A stretch of 64,000 nt of DNA from Methylomusa anaerophila (lineage in GTDB: Bacteria > Bacillota > Negativicutes > Sporomusales > Sporomusaceae), in contig NZ_AP018449.1 of the NCBI RefSeq assembly GCF_003966895.1, forward strand, positions 2,373,501 through 2,437,500, read 5' to 3'. The notes under the pieces are model-generated. The model was not told the origin of the DNA. It was given only the letters and a program-made list of their open reading frames with translations, and made no database searches. The position numbers were made by a program, and so were the translations under genes. Positions 9,847 through 18,605 of the stretch are shown here, piece after piece; the first letter of the stretch is position 1, and the number at the start of each line of letters is the position of its first letter.

Positions 9847-9876
9847 TTGACAAGTTTTAAAGATTTGGGTTACAAT
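9847..9876 (+). promoter_or_regulatory. Probable sigma-A promoter of the tagO-like gene
   Basis: TTGACA at 9847-9852, 18-base spacer, TACAAT at 9871-9876, 37 bases before the ATG at 9914. Confidence 0.65.
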
Positions 9877-9913
9877 GTATGGGGTGTTGCCTAGAAATGA
9901 GGTGTTATAACAT

Positions 9914-10963
9914 ATGCAAACGTATGTAGTGGCCTTTGCGGTTGCCTTGGCGGCGGCTTATCTGATTACGCCCCATGTAAAGGATCTGGCCATTAAGGCC
10001 GGGGCTCTTGACGCTCCCGATGCCCGTAAAGTGCACAAAACTCCCATTCCCCGTATGGGCGGGCTGGCTATCTATTTTGGCTTTGTATTGGCTGTATTGT
10101 CCAGCATGCATGTGAGCCGGGAAATTTGCGGCCTGCTGCTTGGCGGAACGGTGATACTGGCCGTCGGCATTATTGATGACTTAAAGCAATTATCCGCCAA
10201 AGTCAAACTTTTAGGACAAATAACAGCTGCCGGCATACTGGTTCTTTTCAACATTCGTATCGACTGGATTACCAATCCCTTCGGCGATATGCTGTATGTG
10301 GATTACCTTTCTGTTCCTCTTACCATTCTCTGGGTAGTCGGTCTCACCAATACCGTTAACCTGATCGATGGACTGGATGGTTTGGCTGCGGGCGTTTCAA
10401 CCATCGCTTCCATTACTATACTTTTGGTAGCTCTCGAACAAAACTTTTGGACGGTGGCCATATTGACCGCCGCGTTAGCCGGCAGCGCCTTGGGATTTTT
10501 ACAGCATAACTTCAATCCCGCCAAAATTTTCATGGGTGATACCGGCAGCATGTTTTTAGGCTATATATTGGCGGCCGTGTCCATTCTCGGCGCCGTTAAG
10601 AGTGCGACAACCATCGCCCTGGTAGTTCCCATTGTAGCTCTTGGTCTGCCGATTATGGATACCGCTTTTGCGATTATCCGCCGTTATACCAGTGGCAGAC
10701 CCATCTTTAAGCCGGATAAAGGCCATTTGCATCATCGCCTGCTGGCGATGGGCTTAAGTCAGAAACAGGCGGTGCTCCTCATGTATGTTATCAGCAGCTG
10801 CTTAGGCGTTAGCGCCATCGCCCTGACTGCCGTCAGCGAAATATATGCGGCTTTGATTTTGCTCATCATTGTTATCGTGGCCTTTATCGGGGCAAAGAAA
10901 ATTGGCGTTCTCAAAAACAATGACGGTGTTATACCCGAGAGCGAATCCGTTAAAACCCATTGA
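9914..10963 (+). CDS. tagO: Undecaprenyl-phosphate sugar-1-phosphate transferase (TagO/WecA family)
   Basis: Polytopic membrane enzyme that transfers a UDP-linked sugar phosphate (usually GlcNAc-1-P) to undecaprenyl phosphate, starting O-antigen, teichoic acid or related polymer synthesis. 349 residues, about ten membrane segments. MraY/WecA motifs are visible: IPRMGGLAIYFGF, VNLIDGLDGLAAG, the catalytic FMGDTGSMFLGY and KGHLHHRLL. The UDP-GlcNAc 2-epimerase gene follows about 220 bases later, so the two likely serve the same surface polymer. WecA versus TagO cannot be told from sequence alone; a diderm host suggests an LPS-type or enterobacterial-common-antigen-like role. A terminator lies just after the gene. 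Confidence 0.9.
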   Translation: MQTYVVAFAVALAAAYLITPHVKDLAIKAGALDAPDARKVHKTPIPRMGGLAIYFGFVLAVLSSMHVSREICGLLLGGTVILAVGIIDDLKQLSAKVKLLGQITAAGILVLFNIRIDWITNPFGDMLYVDYLSVPLTILWVVGLTNTVNLIDGLDGLAAGVSTIASITILLVALEQNFWTVAILTAALAGSALGFLQHNFNPAKIFMGDTGSMFLGYILAAVSILGAVKSATTIALVVPIVALGLPIMDTAFAIIRRYTSGRPIFKPDKGHLHHRLLAMGLSQKQAVLLMYVISSCLGVSAIALTAVSEIYAALILLIIVIVAFIGAKKIGVLKNNDGVIPESESVKTH

Positions 10964-10978
10964 AATCTTTTAACTTTT

Positions 10979-11019
10979 ACCACAAGGGCGGGCGTTTCAT
11001 TGCCCGCCCCCCTTGTTTA
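10979..11019 (+). terminator. Rho-independent terminator after the tagO-like gene
   Basis: Stem AAGGGCGGGC with GCCCGCCC...CCTT around the loop GTTTCATT, followed by TTGTTTATT. Confidence 0.7.
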
Positions 11020-11022
11020 TTA

Positions 11023-11122
11023 GCCTTATTAACGCTGCGACCCTGCCGTTTAACCACCGCTTATAATAAAGGCTGTCCTTCGCCTGCTGGTCGTCGGCAA
11101 GACGCGTTAGCGTTTTTCTTTT
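11023..11122 (-). repeat. Intergenic repeat family 4, copy 1
   Basis: On the minus strand this reads AAACGCTAACGCGTCTTGCC, then GACGACCAGCAGGCGAAGGA, CAGCCTTTATTATAAGCGG and GCGTTAATAAGGC. It matches the segment at 52294-52401 over roughly 95 bp with scattered differences. No coding potential is credible. Confidence 0.7.
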
Positions 11123-11185
11123 CGTGTCAGGCAATCGTTCTACATAGAACACATGGGGAAAGGGAATGGAAAGGAGCATGTTTTT

Positions 11186-12349
11186 ATGTCCCGGATCAAA
11201 GTTATGACGGTCTTCGGCACTCGCCCGGAAGCAATCAAAATGGCGCCGGTGGTGCTGGAACTGGCAAAATATCCTGAGATGATTACCCCGGTGGTGGCGG
11301 TTACTGCGCAGCACCGGGAAATGCTTGACCAGGTTCTAAGCCTGTTTCAGATAGAACCGCACCACGATCTTGACATTATGTGCAAAGGTCAGACTTTGTT
11401 TGATATTACCTGCCGGTCCATACAAGGTTTAAACCAGGTGATGGCGCAGGAAAAACCCGATATCGTCCTGGTGCACGGCGATACCACCACCACATTCGCC
11501 GGCGCCCTGACCGCCTTTTACCACCAGATTGCCGTCGGCCATGTGGAAGCCGGGCTCCGGACCCATAACAAGTACTCCCCCTTTCCCGAAGAAATGAACC
11601 GTAAACTGACAGGCTCGCTGACGGACCTGCATTTTGCTCCCACCGGGACGGCCAGGGAGAATCTCCTGGCGGAAGCCGTAGGCCCCGAGAGTATTTTTGT
11701 TACCGGCAACACGGTGATCGACGCTCTGAAGGCCACGGTTGACCCCGCTTATCGTTTTGCCGACAACATATTGCAGCAGGTTGATTATGCGACCCTGAAA
11801 ATCATTCTTGTAACCACCCACCGGCGGGAAAACCTGGGTGAGCCTATGCGCCGCGTTTATCAGGCCCTGCGTGATATTGCCGCGGAATTCAGTGACAAGG
11901 TGGAGATTGTATTTCCGGTGCATAAAAATCCCCTGGTACGGAAAGTGGTGCAGGAGGAACTGGGCGGAGTCAGTCAGGTGAAATTGATTGATCCCTTGGA
12001 TTATCAGCCTTTTGCCAATTTGATGGCCCGCTCCCACCTGATTCTCACCGATTCGGGCGGCATCCAGGAGGAAGCGCCGGCCCTGGGAAAACCGGTGCTG
12101 GTGCTCCGGGATACTACCGAACGGCCGGAGGCTATCGAGGCCGGCACGGTAAAACTAATCGGCACCGACAGGGAAAAAGTTTACGCTGCCACCAAACTTC
12201 TTCTTACCAATCAGGCTGAATATGAACGAATGTCCAATGCCTGCAATCCCTATGGCGACGGCTTGGCTGCGGCCCGCATTGTAAAATGCGTTTTATGGAA
12301 ATATGGCTTAACCCGGGAGCGGCCCGGCCAATTTTGCGGCGGCAAGTAG
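11186..12349 (+). CDS. wecB: UDP-N-acetylglucosamine 2-epimerase (non-hydrolysing)
   Basis: Interconverts UDP-GlcNAc and UDP-ManNAc for cell-surface polysaccharide (MnaA/WecB family). 387 residues from ATG 11186, which gives MSRIKVMTVFGTRPEAIKM; an upstream in-frame ATG at 11153 precedes the AAAGGAG site and is unlikely. Motifs: GTRPEAIKMAPV, TAQHREMLDQV, VHGDTTTTFAGALTAFY, HVEAGLRT, FPEEMNR and TDSGGIQEEAPALGKPVL. In several Firmicutes mnaA lies directly before the atp operon; here the 12-kb accessory island is inserted between them. A strong terminator follows. Confidence 0.96.
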   Translation: MSRIKVMTVFGTRPEAIKMAPVVLELAKYPEMITPVVAVTAQHREMLDQVLSLFQIEPHHDLDIMCKGQTLFDITCRSIQGLNQVMAQEKPDIVLVHGDTTTTFAGALTAFYHQIAVGHVEAGLRTHNKYSPFPEEMNRKLTGSLTDLHFAPTGTARENLLAEAVGPESIFVTGNTVIDALKATVDPAYRFADNILQQVDYATLKIILVTTHRRENLGEPMRRVYQALRDIAAEFSDKVEIVFPVHKNPLVRKVVQEELGGVSQVKLIDPLDYQPFANLMARSHLILTDSGGIQEEAPALGKPVLVLRDTTERPEAIEAGTVKLIGTDREKVYAATKLLLTNQAEYERMSNACNPYGDGLAAARIVKCVLWKYGLTRERPGQFCGGK

Positions 12350-12350
12350 A

Positions 12351-12392
12351 ACGGGGCGTCGGCGGTTGCCAAGCGCCCCGTTTTTTTTTTTG
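12351..12392 (+). terminator. Rho-independent terminator after the epimerase gene
   Basis: ACGGGGCG and CGCCCCGT stem with a run of more than ten T residues. Confidence 0.85.
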
Positions 12393-12430
12393 GCTTTTTT
12401 AAAAAAAAATTGAGAAATATAGGAAAAATA

Positions 12431-12473
12431 CCTCATCTGAGGCATTTACGGCCTCCTTGTCCTGAGATATGCT
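12431..12473 (+). promoter_or_regulatory. Palindromic operator plus promoter, RTX gene (site 1 of 3)
   Basis: CCTCATCTGAGG at 12431-12442, then TTTACG at 12445-12450, a 17-base spacer and TATGCT at 12468-12473. The same arrangement with identical spacing occurs at 13685-13727 and 21518-21560, and all three share the following AAGCAGAAA. The palindrome touching the -35 region is a likely regulator-binding site. The 100-base leader that follows shows no B12 box. Confidence 0.68.
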
Positions 12474-12578
12474 GAAAGCAGAAACCGGGATTGTCCTGCT
12501 CCTCACGGCGGGGTAAAAACTCATGGAATTACCTCCGGTTCTGGTTGATAATCTACAATACAAGGGACAAAGGAGTGA

Positions 12579-13559
12579 ATGAAAATGGCTGATATTTACG
12601 GGAGCAATCGGTCTGACTTCTTATTCGGCGGCAGCGGCAGCGACGCGATCTACGGCTATGACCGTTCCGACCTTCTGTTTGGCGGGGACGGCGACGACTC
12701 ACTCGATGGCGGGGACGGTGACGACCTGCTGTATGGCGGCGGCGGCAGCGACTACTTGTACGGCGGCAGCGGCAGTGACTTGTTGTTTGGCGGCGAGGGC
12801 AGTGACTATCTGGACGGCGGCGAGGGCAGTGACGTGCTGTTTGGCGGCGCCGGCGACGATTATCTGGACGGCGGCGAGGGTGACGACCTGCTTTTCGGCG
12901 GCGAAGGCAACGACCTGCTGTTTGGCGGCGCCGGCAATGACCTGCTTTTCGGCGGCGAGGGCAACGACTTGCTTTTCGGTGGCGAGGACAACGACTTGCT
13001 TTTCGGCAGTGGCGGCGACGACTGGCTGGACGGCGGCGACGGCAGCGACGACCTGTACGGCGGCGCCGGCAACGACACCTATATTGTGGACAATCCCGGC
13101 GATGCGGTGCAGGAGAATCCCGGGGAAGGTGTCGACTCCGTAACCCTCTTGAATCTCACCAGCTATACCCTGCCGGATAACGTGGAAAACCTGTTTGGCA
13201 TCAATACGGACGGTCTCATCCTGACCGGCAACAGCCTGGACAACATAATCGACGGCGGCGACGGCAGCGACACCCTCTATGGCGGCAGCGGCAGCGACGT
13301 CTACAGCTTCCAGGGCGACTTCGGCCATGATACCATTGCCGCGGCCCCGGACAACCGCTATGACACGATCGACTTCAGCGCCTTTGCCAGTTCCGCCGCC
13401 GCCGTCGGCCTCGGCGGCAGCAGCGGCGGCGACCTCATCGTCACCATCGGCGCCAATACCGTCACCATCGCCGACTGGGACCAAAGCGGCGGCAACAGGC
13501 TCAGCACCTTCGTCTTCAGCGACGGCGTCAGGACAACCAACGGCACAAGCTGGCTGTAA
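12579..13559 (+). CDS. RTX-type calcium-binding repeat protein
   Basis: 326 residues, with roughly the first 170 made of glycine- and aspartate-rich nonapeptides of the type GGxGxDxLx (for example [18 protein letters not shown]). These fold into a calcium-filled beta-roll. A second short repeat block around residues 225-250 is followed by a C-terminal part with [14 protein letters not shown] and ending TNGTSWL, resembling the C-terminal regions of type I secretion substrates. No signal peptide is seen, so type I export is expected, but no HlyB/HlyD genes are nearby; a TolC-like gene lies at 50.8 kb. ATG 12579 follows AAAGGAGTGA. The GC-rich repeats create long spurious frames on the other strand. 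Function beyond calcium binding is unknown. Confidence 0.85.
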   Translation: MKMADIYGSNRSDFLFGGSGSDAIYGYDRSDLLFGGDGDDSLDGGDGDDLLYGGGGSDYLYGGSGSDLLFGGEGSDYLDGGEGSDVLFGGAGDDYLDGGEGDDLLFGGEGNDLLFGGAGNDLLFGGEGNDLLFGGEDNDLLFGSGGDDWLDGGDGSDDLYGGAGNDTYIVDNPGDAVQENPGEGVDSVTLLNLTSYTLPDNVENLFGINTDGLILTGNSLDNIIDGGDGSDTLYGGSGSDVYSFQGDFGHDTIAAAPDNRYDTIDFSAFASSAAAVGLGGSSGGDLIVTIGANTVTIADWDQSGGNRLSTFVFSDGVRTTNGTSWL

Positions 13560-13614
13560 GCGCCGGCGCATCACCCCTTTCGGCGGCAACTGAACATCAG
13601 CATGGCCCGATACA

Positions 13615-13655
13615 GACCCGGTCGCGTGAGGGACCGGGTCTTGTCAAGTTTTTTA
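13615..13655 (+). terminator. Rho-independent terminator after the RTX gene
   Basis: Perfect 9-bp stem GACCCGGTC / GACCGGGTC (13615-13623 and 13632-13640) followed by TTGTCAAGTTTTTT. Confidence 0.8.
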
Positions 13656-13684
13656 ATAATTTATGCATAATTATCTATCGAATA

Positions 13685-13727
13685 CCTCATGTGAGGGATT
13701 TACGTCCTGTTTGTCCTGCGATATCAT
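13685..13727 (+). promoter_or_regulatory. Palindromic operator plus promoter, receptor operon (site 2 of 3)
   Basis: CCTCATGTGAGG at 13685-13696, TTTACG at 13699-13704, 17-base spacer, TATCAT at 13722-13727. Transcription would start a few bases later and run into the cobalamin riboswitch at about 13750. Confidence 0.7.
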
Positions 13728-13749
13728 AAAAAGCAGAAAAGGAAAATAC

Positions 13750-13960
13750 AGGGATAGGTGCCCTTGGGGCTTAATAGGGAAGACCGGTGTGATGCCGGCG
13801 CGGTCCCGCCACTGTAACGGGGAGCAATCTCGCCTAGTTGCCACTGAAGCGGTCTGCTTCGGGAAGGCGCGGGGAAGCGATGAGCCGGAGTCAGGAGAAC
13901 TGCCTGTCCGGCAATCGCCATTTGACCTGCGAGCGACAGGGAGGAGATTACGAACGGCCG
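13750..13960 (+). ncRNA. Cobalamin riboswitch 1
   Basis: Adenosylcobalamin-family riboswitch: start GGGATAGGTGCC, the purine-rich core GGGAAGACCGGTGTGATGCC, the B12 box GCCACTGTAACGGGGAGC, then GATGAGCCGGAGTCAGGAG and GACCTGCGAGCGACAGG. The next stem-loop (13992-14014) is an intrinsic terminator, so ligand binding probably ends transcription before the receptor gene. A nearly identical riboswitch is at 21590-21788. Open frames across this RNA are not genes. Confidence 0.95.
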
Positions 13961-13991
13961 GCGGCAAGCCTGTCCGCCAATTAGCGTAAGT

Positions 13992-14014
13992 ACTCCCGTG
14001 AGGGAGTTTTTTTT
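13992..14014 (+). terminator. Riboswitch-controlled terminator 1
   Basis: ACTCCC-GTGA-GGGAGT followed by eight T residues, immediately downstream of the cobalamin aptamer; the expected expression platform. Confidence 0.85.
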
Positions 14015-14052
14015 ATATAATCCTTGTATCAACATGGAGGGGGAGAAATTGG

Positions 14053-17000
14053 TTGAGACAACACAAAGCAAAACAAGCAAAGCAAAGCGGCAAGTTAAAG
14101 AAAAAAGCTTTGGCCATGCGGATCTGCTGCGCCCTGGCCCTGGGTTTCGCGGCCCAGCCCGGGGGCCCTGCCTATGCGGCTGAAGCGGGGGCCTCGGTGA
14201 CGGTGGAGGCGGATAGCGTGAAAGAAACGACGGCGGATGCTTCCGGCCAAATAAATTACGGTACGTCTTATACAGACGTGACCATCCAAAATAGCGGCCG
14301 CTGGCGGCCGATGGATGCCATAACGTTTGGCGATCCGTACTATCTTCCGGTTTACGAGATTTATATCGATAAGCTTGACGTAAAGGCCGGCGGCATTATT
14401 GATTTGACCTGGCAGGAAACGCCTAATCCGGTGTTTTGGGGAGAACAGTTTGGAATAGGCGGGAGTAACTTTTTCCGTAATTTATGGGTAACGGACGCCA
14501 CGCTGGCGGACGGCGCGGTTTTCCGGATCAGCGCGGCACCTGCCGTCTATAATGGGGAATACTCTCTCAGTGTCACCCCGTCAGTGAATCGTATCACTTT
14601 GGGAAGCTATACCAGCCCGGTGGCCGGCGGCGGCACAATATATGTCCAGCTTGGCAATATCATCGGTTTTGATCCGCTGAAGATCAACAGCAGTTCGAAG
14701 ACTTTCGGAACAAGCGGGACGAGGTTTTTAACAATTTATGAACAAACATCCGGCCAGTTCCGGATTGCCGGCCAGGCCTCCTATCTGGACGCCCCCCTGA
14801 ATGTCTACAAAGTGACGCCGGTGATCGAGACTTCGGAGGCAGGCGGCAACGAGTATCAACCCGAATATATGGTGTTTGCCGATCTGCTGGACTATACCGT
14901 CGACAACACCGGCCTTCTGTCGGAGTCGGCCAAAACCGCCGGCGACATGCAGCTGGCGATGCGCAACCTGTGGCGGCTGGAAAATGCCAACACCCTCAGC
15001 CGCCTGGACGAACTGCACACCCCCGAGGCCAGGCGCCGGGAAGGCATCTGGACCAACGCCTACGGCGGCCGGTTTACCAATAACAGCAGCTACGGCCGCA
15101 GCGTGCGGGAAAACTATCACGGCCTGCAAGTCGGCTACGATCAGGAGCGCCCCGGCGGTTTCTACGGCGGCCGGCTGTATACCGGGCTATTCTTCCAGCA
15201 GACCAGGGCCGACACCGGCCTTCATACCGGCAGCGGCAGCTCCGAGAGCAGCGGCTTCGGCGCCTATGCCGCCTGGGTGGGCCGTAACGGCCGCTATCTG
15301 GACCTCATGCTGCGGGGCTCCAAACTCCACAACGATTACTATTTTTACAGCAACGGCGGCAAAATCGACGCCGACTACCATGCCTGGGCCTTCGGCCTCA
15401 ATGCCCGCTACGGCCTGCATAAACCCCTGACCAACGGCTGGTTCTGGGAACCCCACGTCGGTCTGGCCGCCGGCCGGATCGATGACGCGGATTATCCCAC
15501 CAGCAACGGCTTGCAGGTGACCCAAGGCAAGGTGGACGTTCTGACCGGGCAGGTGGGCGTGCTGGCCGGCCGGTCCCTGGGCGAAAAAGGGAATTTCTAC
15601 GCCAGGGTGACGGTCAACCATGATTTCGCCGGCAGCGGGTCCCTGCGGGGCAGCTATTCCGGCGGGACCCAGGCCATAGAAACCGGCGCCGCCAGGGATA
15701 CCTGGTGCGAGCTGGCCCTGGGCGCCAATGCCAGGATCTCCCCCAGCGGCAATTTCAACGTGAATGTGCTCCACACCTTCGGCGGCGATGTCAAGACCGA
15801 CTGGCAGGTAAACGGCGGCTTCAACTGGCGGTGGGGCGGCTTCGCTTCCCGGCAGAAACCGCCGGCTCAGCCCCAGGAGGCGGCAGCGCCGGCCGTGACG
15901 CCGGCAGCGGTTGCCGGCAGTACGCCGGCGAGCGGGCCTGAACCGCCGGCGGAGGGCGCCGGCAGCAACAGCCTGATCGCCGCCGGCGAAGCAATAGGCG
16001 CCGGCGACGACCTGGCGCTGCCGGTTGCCGGGCCGGACAAGCAGCCGGTCGCTGTCGCCCGTGACGGCGCCGCCGCCGGCCAGCCCGGCCCAACCGACCT
16101 TTCCCCCGAACCGGCTGCGACTGACGAACCCAGTCCGGCGCCGGCGCCCGCCCCTGCCGGGGAAAGCGCCCCTGCTTCCGGCTACGCCCTGGAGCCGGTG
16201 GTGGTGGAAGCGCCCCGCCCGGCGTGGGAGGACAAGCTGTCCCCCGGCACCGTGACCGTCATTGAACCGGATAAATACAAAGGCGAGCAAAAAACGCTGC
16301 CCGACCTCCTGAAGGAAGTCCCCGGCGTGCATGTGCGCTATTCCGCCGGCGGCATCGGCCAGTACACCACCGTCTCCGTGCGGGGCAGCACCGCCTCCCA
16401 GGTGGGGGTGTTCGTCGACGGCGTGCTGACCAATCTGGGGGGCGACGCGGCGGTGGACATCTCCACCATCCCGGTGAAAAACGTGGCCCGGATTGAGGTG
16501 TACCGGGGCTATGTCCCGGCCCGCTTCGGCGGCACCTACATGGGCGGCGTCATCAACATCGTCACCAAAAAGCCGGAAAAAGCCGATATTTCCGCTTCCT
16601 ACGGGCAACGCTCCTGGGGCGGCTACACCGGCAGCCTGCAGGTGGATGCCCCCCTGGGCAGCGGCTCCTTAATGGTGGGAATCAACCGGGACCAAAGCGA
16701 CGGGGATTTCCGCTATACGAATTTTGGTTATCAGAATGGTATTGCTACCCTACTGGCGTCTTATGAGCAATCTGTTGCAGATCTCGAAGGTCAGATTGCC
16801 CGGGGCGAGATTTCCGCCGACAACACGGATTATATTAGAGAGAAAAACTACTTGGCCTATCTCAAGCGTCTTTCGCCGACCCGCTATCGCATGAATAACA
16901 GCTATAAAAATACCGACGCGCTCCTCAAATGGCAGGATGAGCACTGGCAGGTCAAGGCCGGCTGGAAGCAAATCGACCGGCTGATGCCGCTATCACTTAG

Positions 17001-18444
17001 TGGCAACACATGCTGGGATAAGGAGGATGTGCCTGATGAATATTCGCCCGACGCGCCAGGTCCGTCCTACCAGAAGACTAATCTGAGGAAGAGACAGGAG
17101 CTTACCGCCAAAGATATTCTGGTCGGCCGGCGGGATACCAGCGGCAACCTGGAATGGGGCTGGAATGTCAATTATCTGGACCAGGAGAAAAGGTACAGCA
17201 ATCCTGATCTTGCACCAGGCAGCTATGCCATGACGAAGCCGCTCTCCGTCTGGAGCGCTTATGACTCCCGCAGGTTCGGCGCTTCGCTGGACGGGTCCTT
17301 CAAAGCCGGCAACCATCTGCTGGACTTCCTGCTGAACTATTCCCGCGAAACAATGGATATTAAGGGATGGAGAATGGATGATATTAATTCAATAGCTAAC
17401 AAGCAATGGAAATATAAATATCGCCAAACCCTCTTTAATGTCCAGCTGCAGGATACCATTACCCTGAATGATGCCGGCGACCTGTGGTTTACTCCCAGTA
17501 TCCGCTACAACTCTTCCGATATATTAGGCAGTTCCCGGGAAAAAAGGGGGGGGGGATGGTTGAAGGCGGACGATGAACAGAGAGACAGCAAGACCACCTG
17601 GCAGTTCGCCCTGAAAAAGAAGGTGAGCAACAGTCTGACCTTGCGCGCTTCCTACGGCAAGTACTACCGGCTGTTGAACCTTTATGAGATTGCCGGCGAC
17701 GGGGCCGGCATTCTGCCGCGCCCCGGTACTGATGCGCACGGTAACGCTTGGGGCTCCGTTTATCCGCAGCCGGAAGAGGGAATCCAGTGGGATGTGGGCG
17801 CTGCCTGGAAGGGCAGGTGGCTCAAGGCCGACGCCGATATCTCCCTGACCTATTTCAGCCGTCGGTCGGAAAATCTGCTGCAACTGCAGCGGTATGGCAT
17901 TAACAACTGGTGCTATGTGAATGCGGCCAAAGGCAAAGCCAGCGGCGTGGAACTGCAGAGCAATCTGACCTGGGCCAAATGGGATCTCAATCTGGCCGCT
18001 ACCTATGTACATGCCAGAAGTTCTTCCACTACCGGTAATACTCCCGCCGGCCTTTATACCTGGAATGATTACCCTATGACCTATACGCCGGAATGGGAAG
18101 GAAAGCTGCGCCTGACCTACCGTCCGGACAGCAAGACAGCCCTGTTCACGGAAATAAACTATACGGGCGAACAGTATTACGCCGATAGTTTATCTACTTT
18201 GGGTGGTGGTTCTAGTCAATATATGCAGACGGCGCTTACTACCGTAGGGTTGGGCTGCCGGTACCAACTGAACAAAAATGCCCAGTTGGTTGTCGGCGTC
18301 AACGATCTTTTTGACAAGGGACCGGAACTGAAGGAGATTTATACGGAAACCGACGGTTACGGCCTAAATGTGAGGAAGGAGTCCAACGCTGCCTATCCGC
18401 TGCAGGGACGGACTTACTACGCGACAGTGCAATATAATTTTTAG
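14053..18444 (+). CDS. Autotransporter - TonB-dependent receptor fusion protein
   Basis: A continuous 1463-codon frame encoding two outer-membrane modules. TTG 14053 follows GGAGGGGGAG by 7 bases. Residues 1-44 are a signal peptide (KKKALAMRICCALALGF, cleavage near AYA-AEA). About 45-325 is a short passenger of unknown fold. About 330-597 is an autotransporter-type barrel, from GIWTNAYGGRFTNN to VNGGFNWRWGGF. About 598-710 is a Pro/Ala-rich linker. A TonB-box-like stretch (LEPVVVEAP) leads to the plug, with LPDLLKEVPGVHVRY, VSVRGSTASQVGVFVDGV and GGVINIVTKKPEK; a receptor barrel runs to the C-terminal aromatic end VQYNF. The topology is consistent, because the linker and plug would both be periplasmic. 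Being behind a cobalamin riboswitch points to uptake of a corrinoid. The fusion is unusual; ligand specificity is inferred. Confidence 0.88.
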   Translation: MRQHKAKQAKQSGKLKKKALAMRICCALALGFAAQPGGPAYAAEAGASVTVEADSVKETTADASGQINYGTSYTDVTIQNSGRWRPMDAITFGDPYYLPVYEIYIDKLDVKAGGIIDLTWQETPNPVFWGEQFGIGGSNFFRNLWVTDATLADGAVFRISAAPAVYNGEYSLSVTPSVNRITLGSYTSPVAGGGTIYVQLGNIIGFDPLKINSSSKTFGTSGTRFLTIYEQTSGQFRIAGQASYLDAPLNVYKVTPVIETSEAGGNEYQPEYMVFADLLDYTVDNTGLLSESAKTAGDMQLAMRNLWRLENANTLSRLDELHTPEARRREGIWTNAYGGRFTNNSSYGRSVRENYHGLQVGYDQERPGGFYGGRLYTGLFFQQTRADTGLHTGSGSSESSGFGAYAAWVGRNGRYLDLMLRGSKLHNDYYFYSNGGKIDADYHAWAFGLNARYGLHKPLTNGWFWEPHVGLAAGRIDDADYPTSNGLQVTQGKVDVLTGQVGVLAGRSLGEKGNFYARVTVNHDFAGSGSLRGSYSGGTQAIETGAARDTWCELALGANARISPSGNFNVNVLHTFGGDVKTDWQVNGGFNWRWGGFASRQKPPAQPQEAAAPAVTPAAVAGSTPASGPEPPAEGAGSNSLIAAGEAIGAGDDLALPVAGPDKQPVAVARDGAAAGQPGPTDLSPEPAATDEPSPAPAPAPAGESAPASGYALEPVVVEAPRPAWEDKLSPGTVTVIEPDKYKGEQKTLPDLLKEVPGVHVRYSAGGIGQYTTVSVRGSTASQVGVFVDGVLTNLGGDAAVDISTIPVKNVARIEVYRGYVPARFGGTYMGGVINIVTKKPEKADISASYGQRSWGGYTGSLQVDAPLGSGSLMVGINRDQSDGDFRYTNFGYQNGIATLLASYEQSVADLEGQIARGEISADNTDYIREKNYLAYLKRLSPTRYRMNNSYKNTDALLKWQDEHWQVKAGWKQIDRLMPLSLSGNTCWDKEDVPDEYSPDAPGPSYQKTNLRKRQELTAKDILVGRRDTSGNLEWGWNVNYLDQEKRYSNPDLAPGSYAMTKPLSVWSAYDSRRFGASLDGSFKAGNHLLDFLLNYSRETMDIKGWRMDDINSIANKQWKYKYRQTLFNVQLQDTITLNDAGDLWFTPSIRYNSSDILGSSREKRGGGWLKADDEQRDSKTTWQFALKKKVSNSLTLRASYGKYYRLLNLYEIAGDGAGILPRPGTDAHGNAWGSVYPQPEEGIQWDVGAAWKGRWLKADADISLTYFSRRSENLLQLQRYGINNWCYVNAAKGKASGVELQSNLTWAKWDLNLAATYVHARSSSTTGNTPAGLYTWNDYPMTYTPEWEGKLRLTYRPDSKTALFTEINYTGEQYYADSLSTLGGGSSQYMQTALTTVGLGCRYQLNKNAQLVVGVNDLFDKGPELKEIYTETDGYGLNVRKESNAAYPLQGRTYYATVQYNF

Positions 18445-18513
18445 CCTTGCGTAAGAGTTACATGTGTTCTGACATACCAGGTTAACAGAAATGGAATTCC
18501 AGGAAAGGAGGTG

Positions 18514-18591
18514 ATGCGAAAAGCCTTAAAGCAGCGAAAGGGGGTGAAAGCAACTTCGGGACAAGCAGCAAGCGGAAAATCAGGACTGTAA
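18514..18591 (+). CDS. Possible small peptide (25 residues)
   Basis: A short frame beginning ATG CGA AAA GCC just after AAGGAGGTG, translating to MRKALKQRKGVKATSGQAAS and ending GKSGL. The ribosome binding site is strong but very close to the ATG. The peptide is basic with no recognisable motif. It lies between the receptor and propeller genes and could be a leader peptide, or the Shine-Dalgarno could be fortuitous. Confidence 0.25.
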   Translation: MRKALKQRKGVKATSGQAASGKSGL

Positions 18592-18605
18592 AAATAGGAG
18601 GGGAC

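Noticed and set aside
10960-11277. 105-codon frame between the tagO-like gene and the epimerase gene
   Set aside because: It runs through a terminator and a family 4 repeat, and overlaps the epimerase start; no coding evidence.
12474-12578. Possible riboswitch in the leader of the RTX gene
   Set aside because: The leader shares the first bases (AAGCAGAAA) with the riboswitch units, but lacks the B12 box and core, so there is only a promoter-proximal match.
12699-13589. Long open frame on the minus strand opposite the RTX gene (296 codons)
   Set aside because: It mirrors the GGxGxDxLx repeats, is low-complexity Ala/Val-rich, has no ribosome binding site and overlaps the convincing RTX gene entirely.
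13663-13989. Open frames across the cobalamin riboswitches (also around 21549-21974)
   Set aside because: They lie on conserved riboswitch RNA, are near-identical only because the RNA is duplicated, and have no protein similarity I recognise.
15187-16608. 473-codon open frame on the minus strand within the fusion receptor gene
   Set aside because: High GC in the receptor gene suppresses stop codons. The product has no motif, and the plus-strand protein is clearly real.
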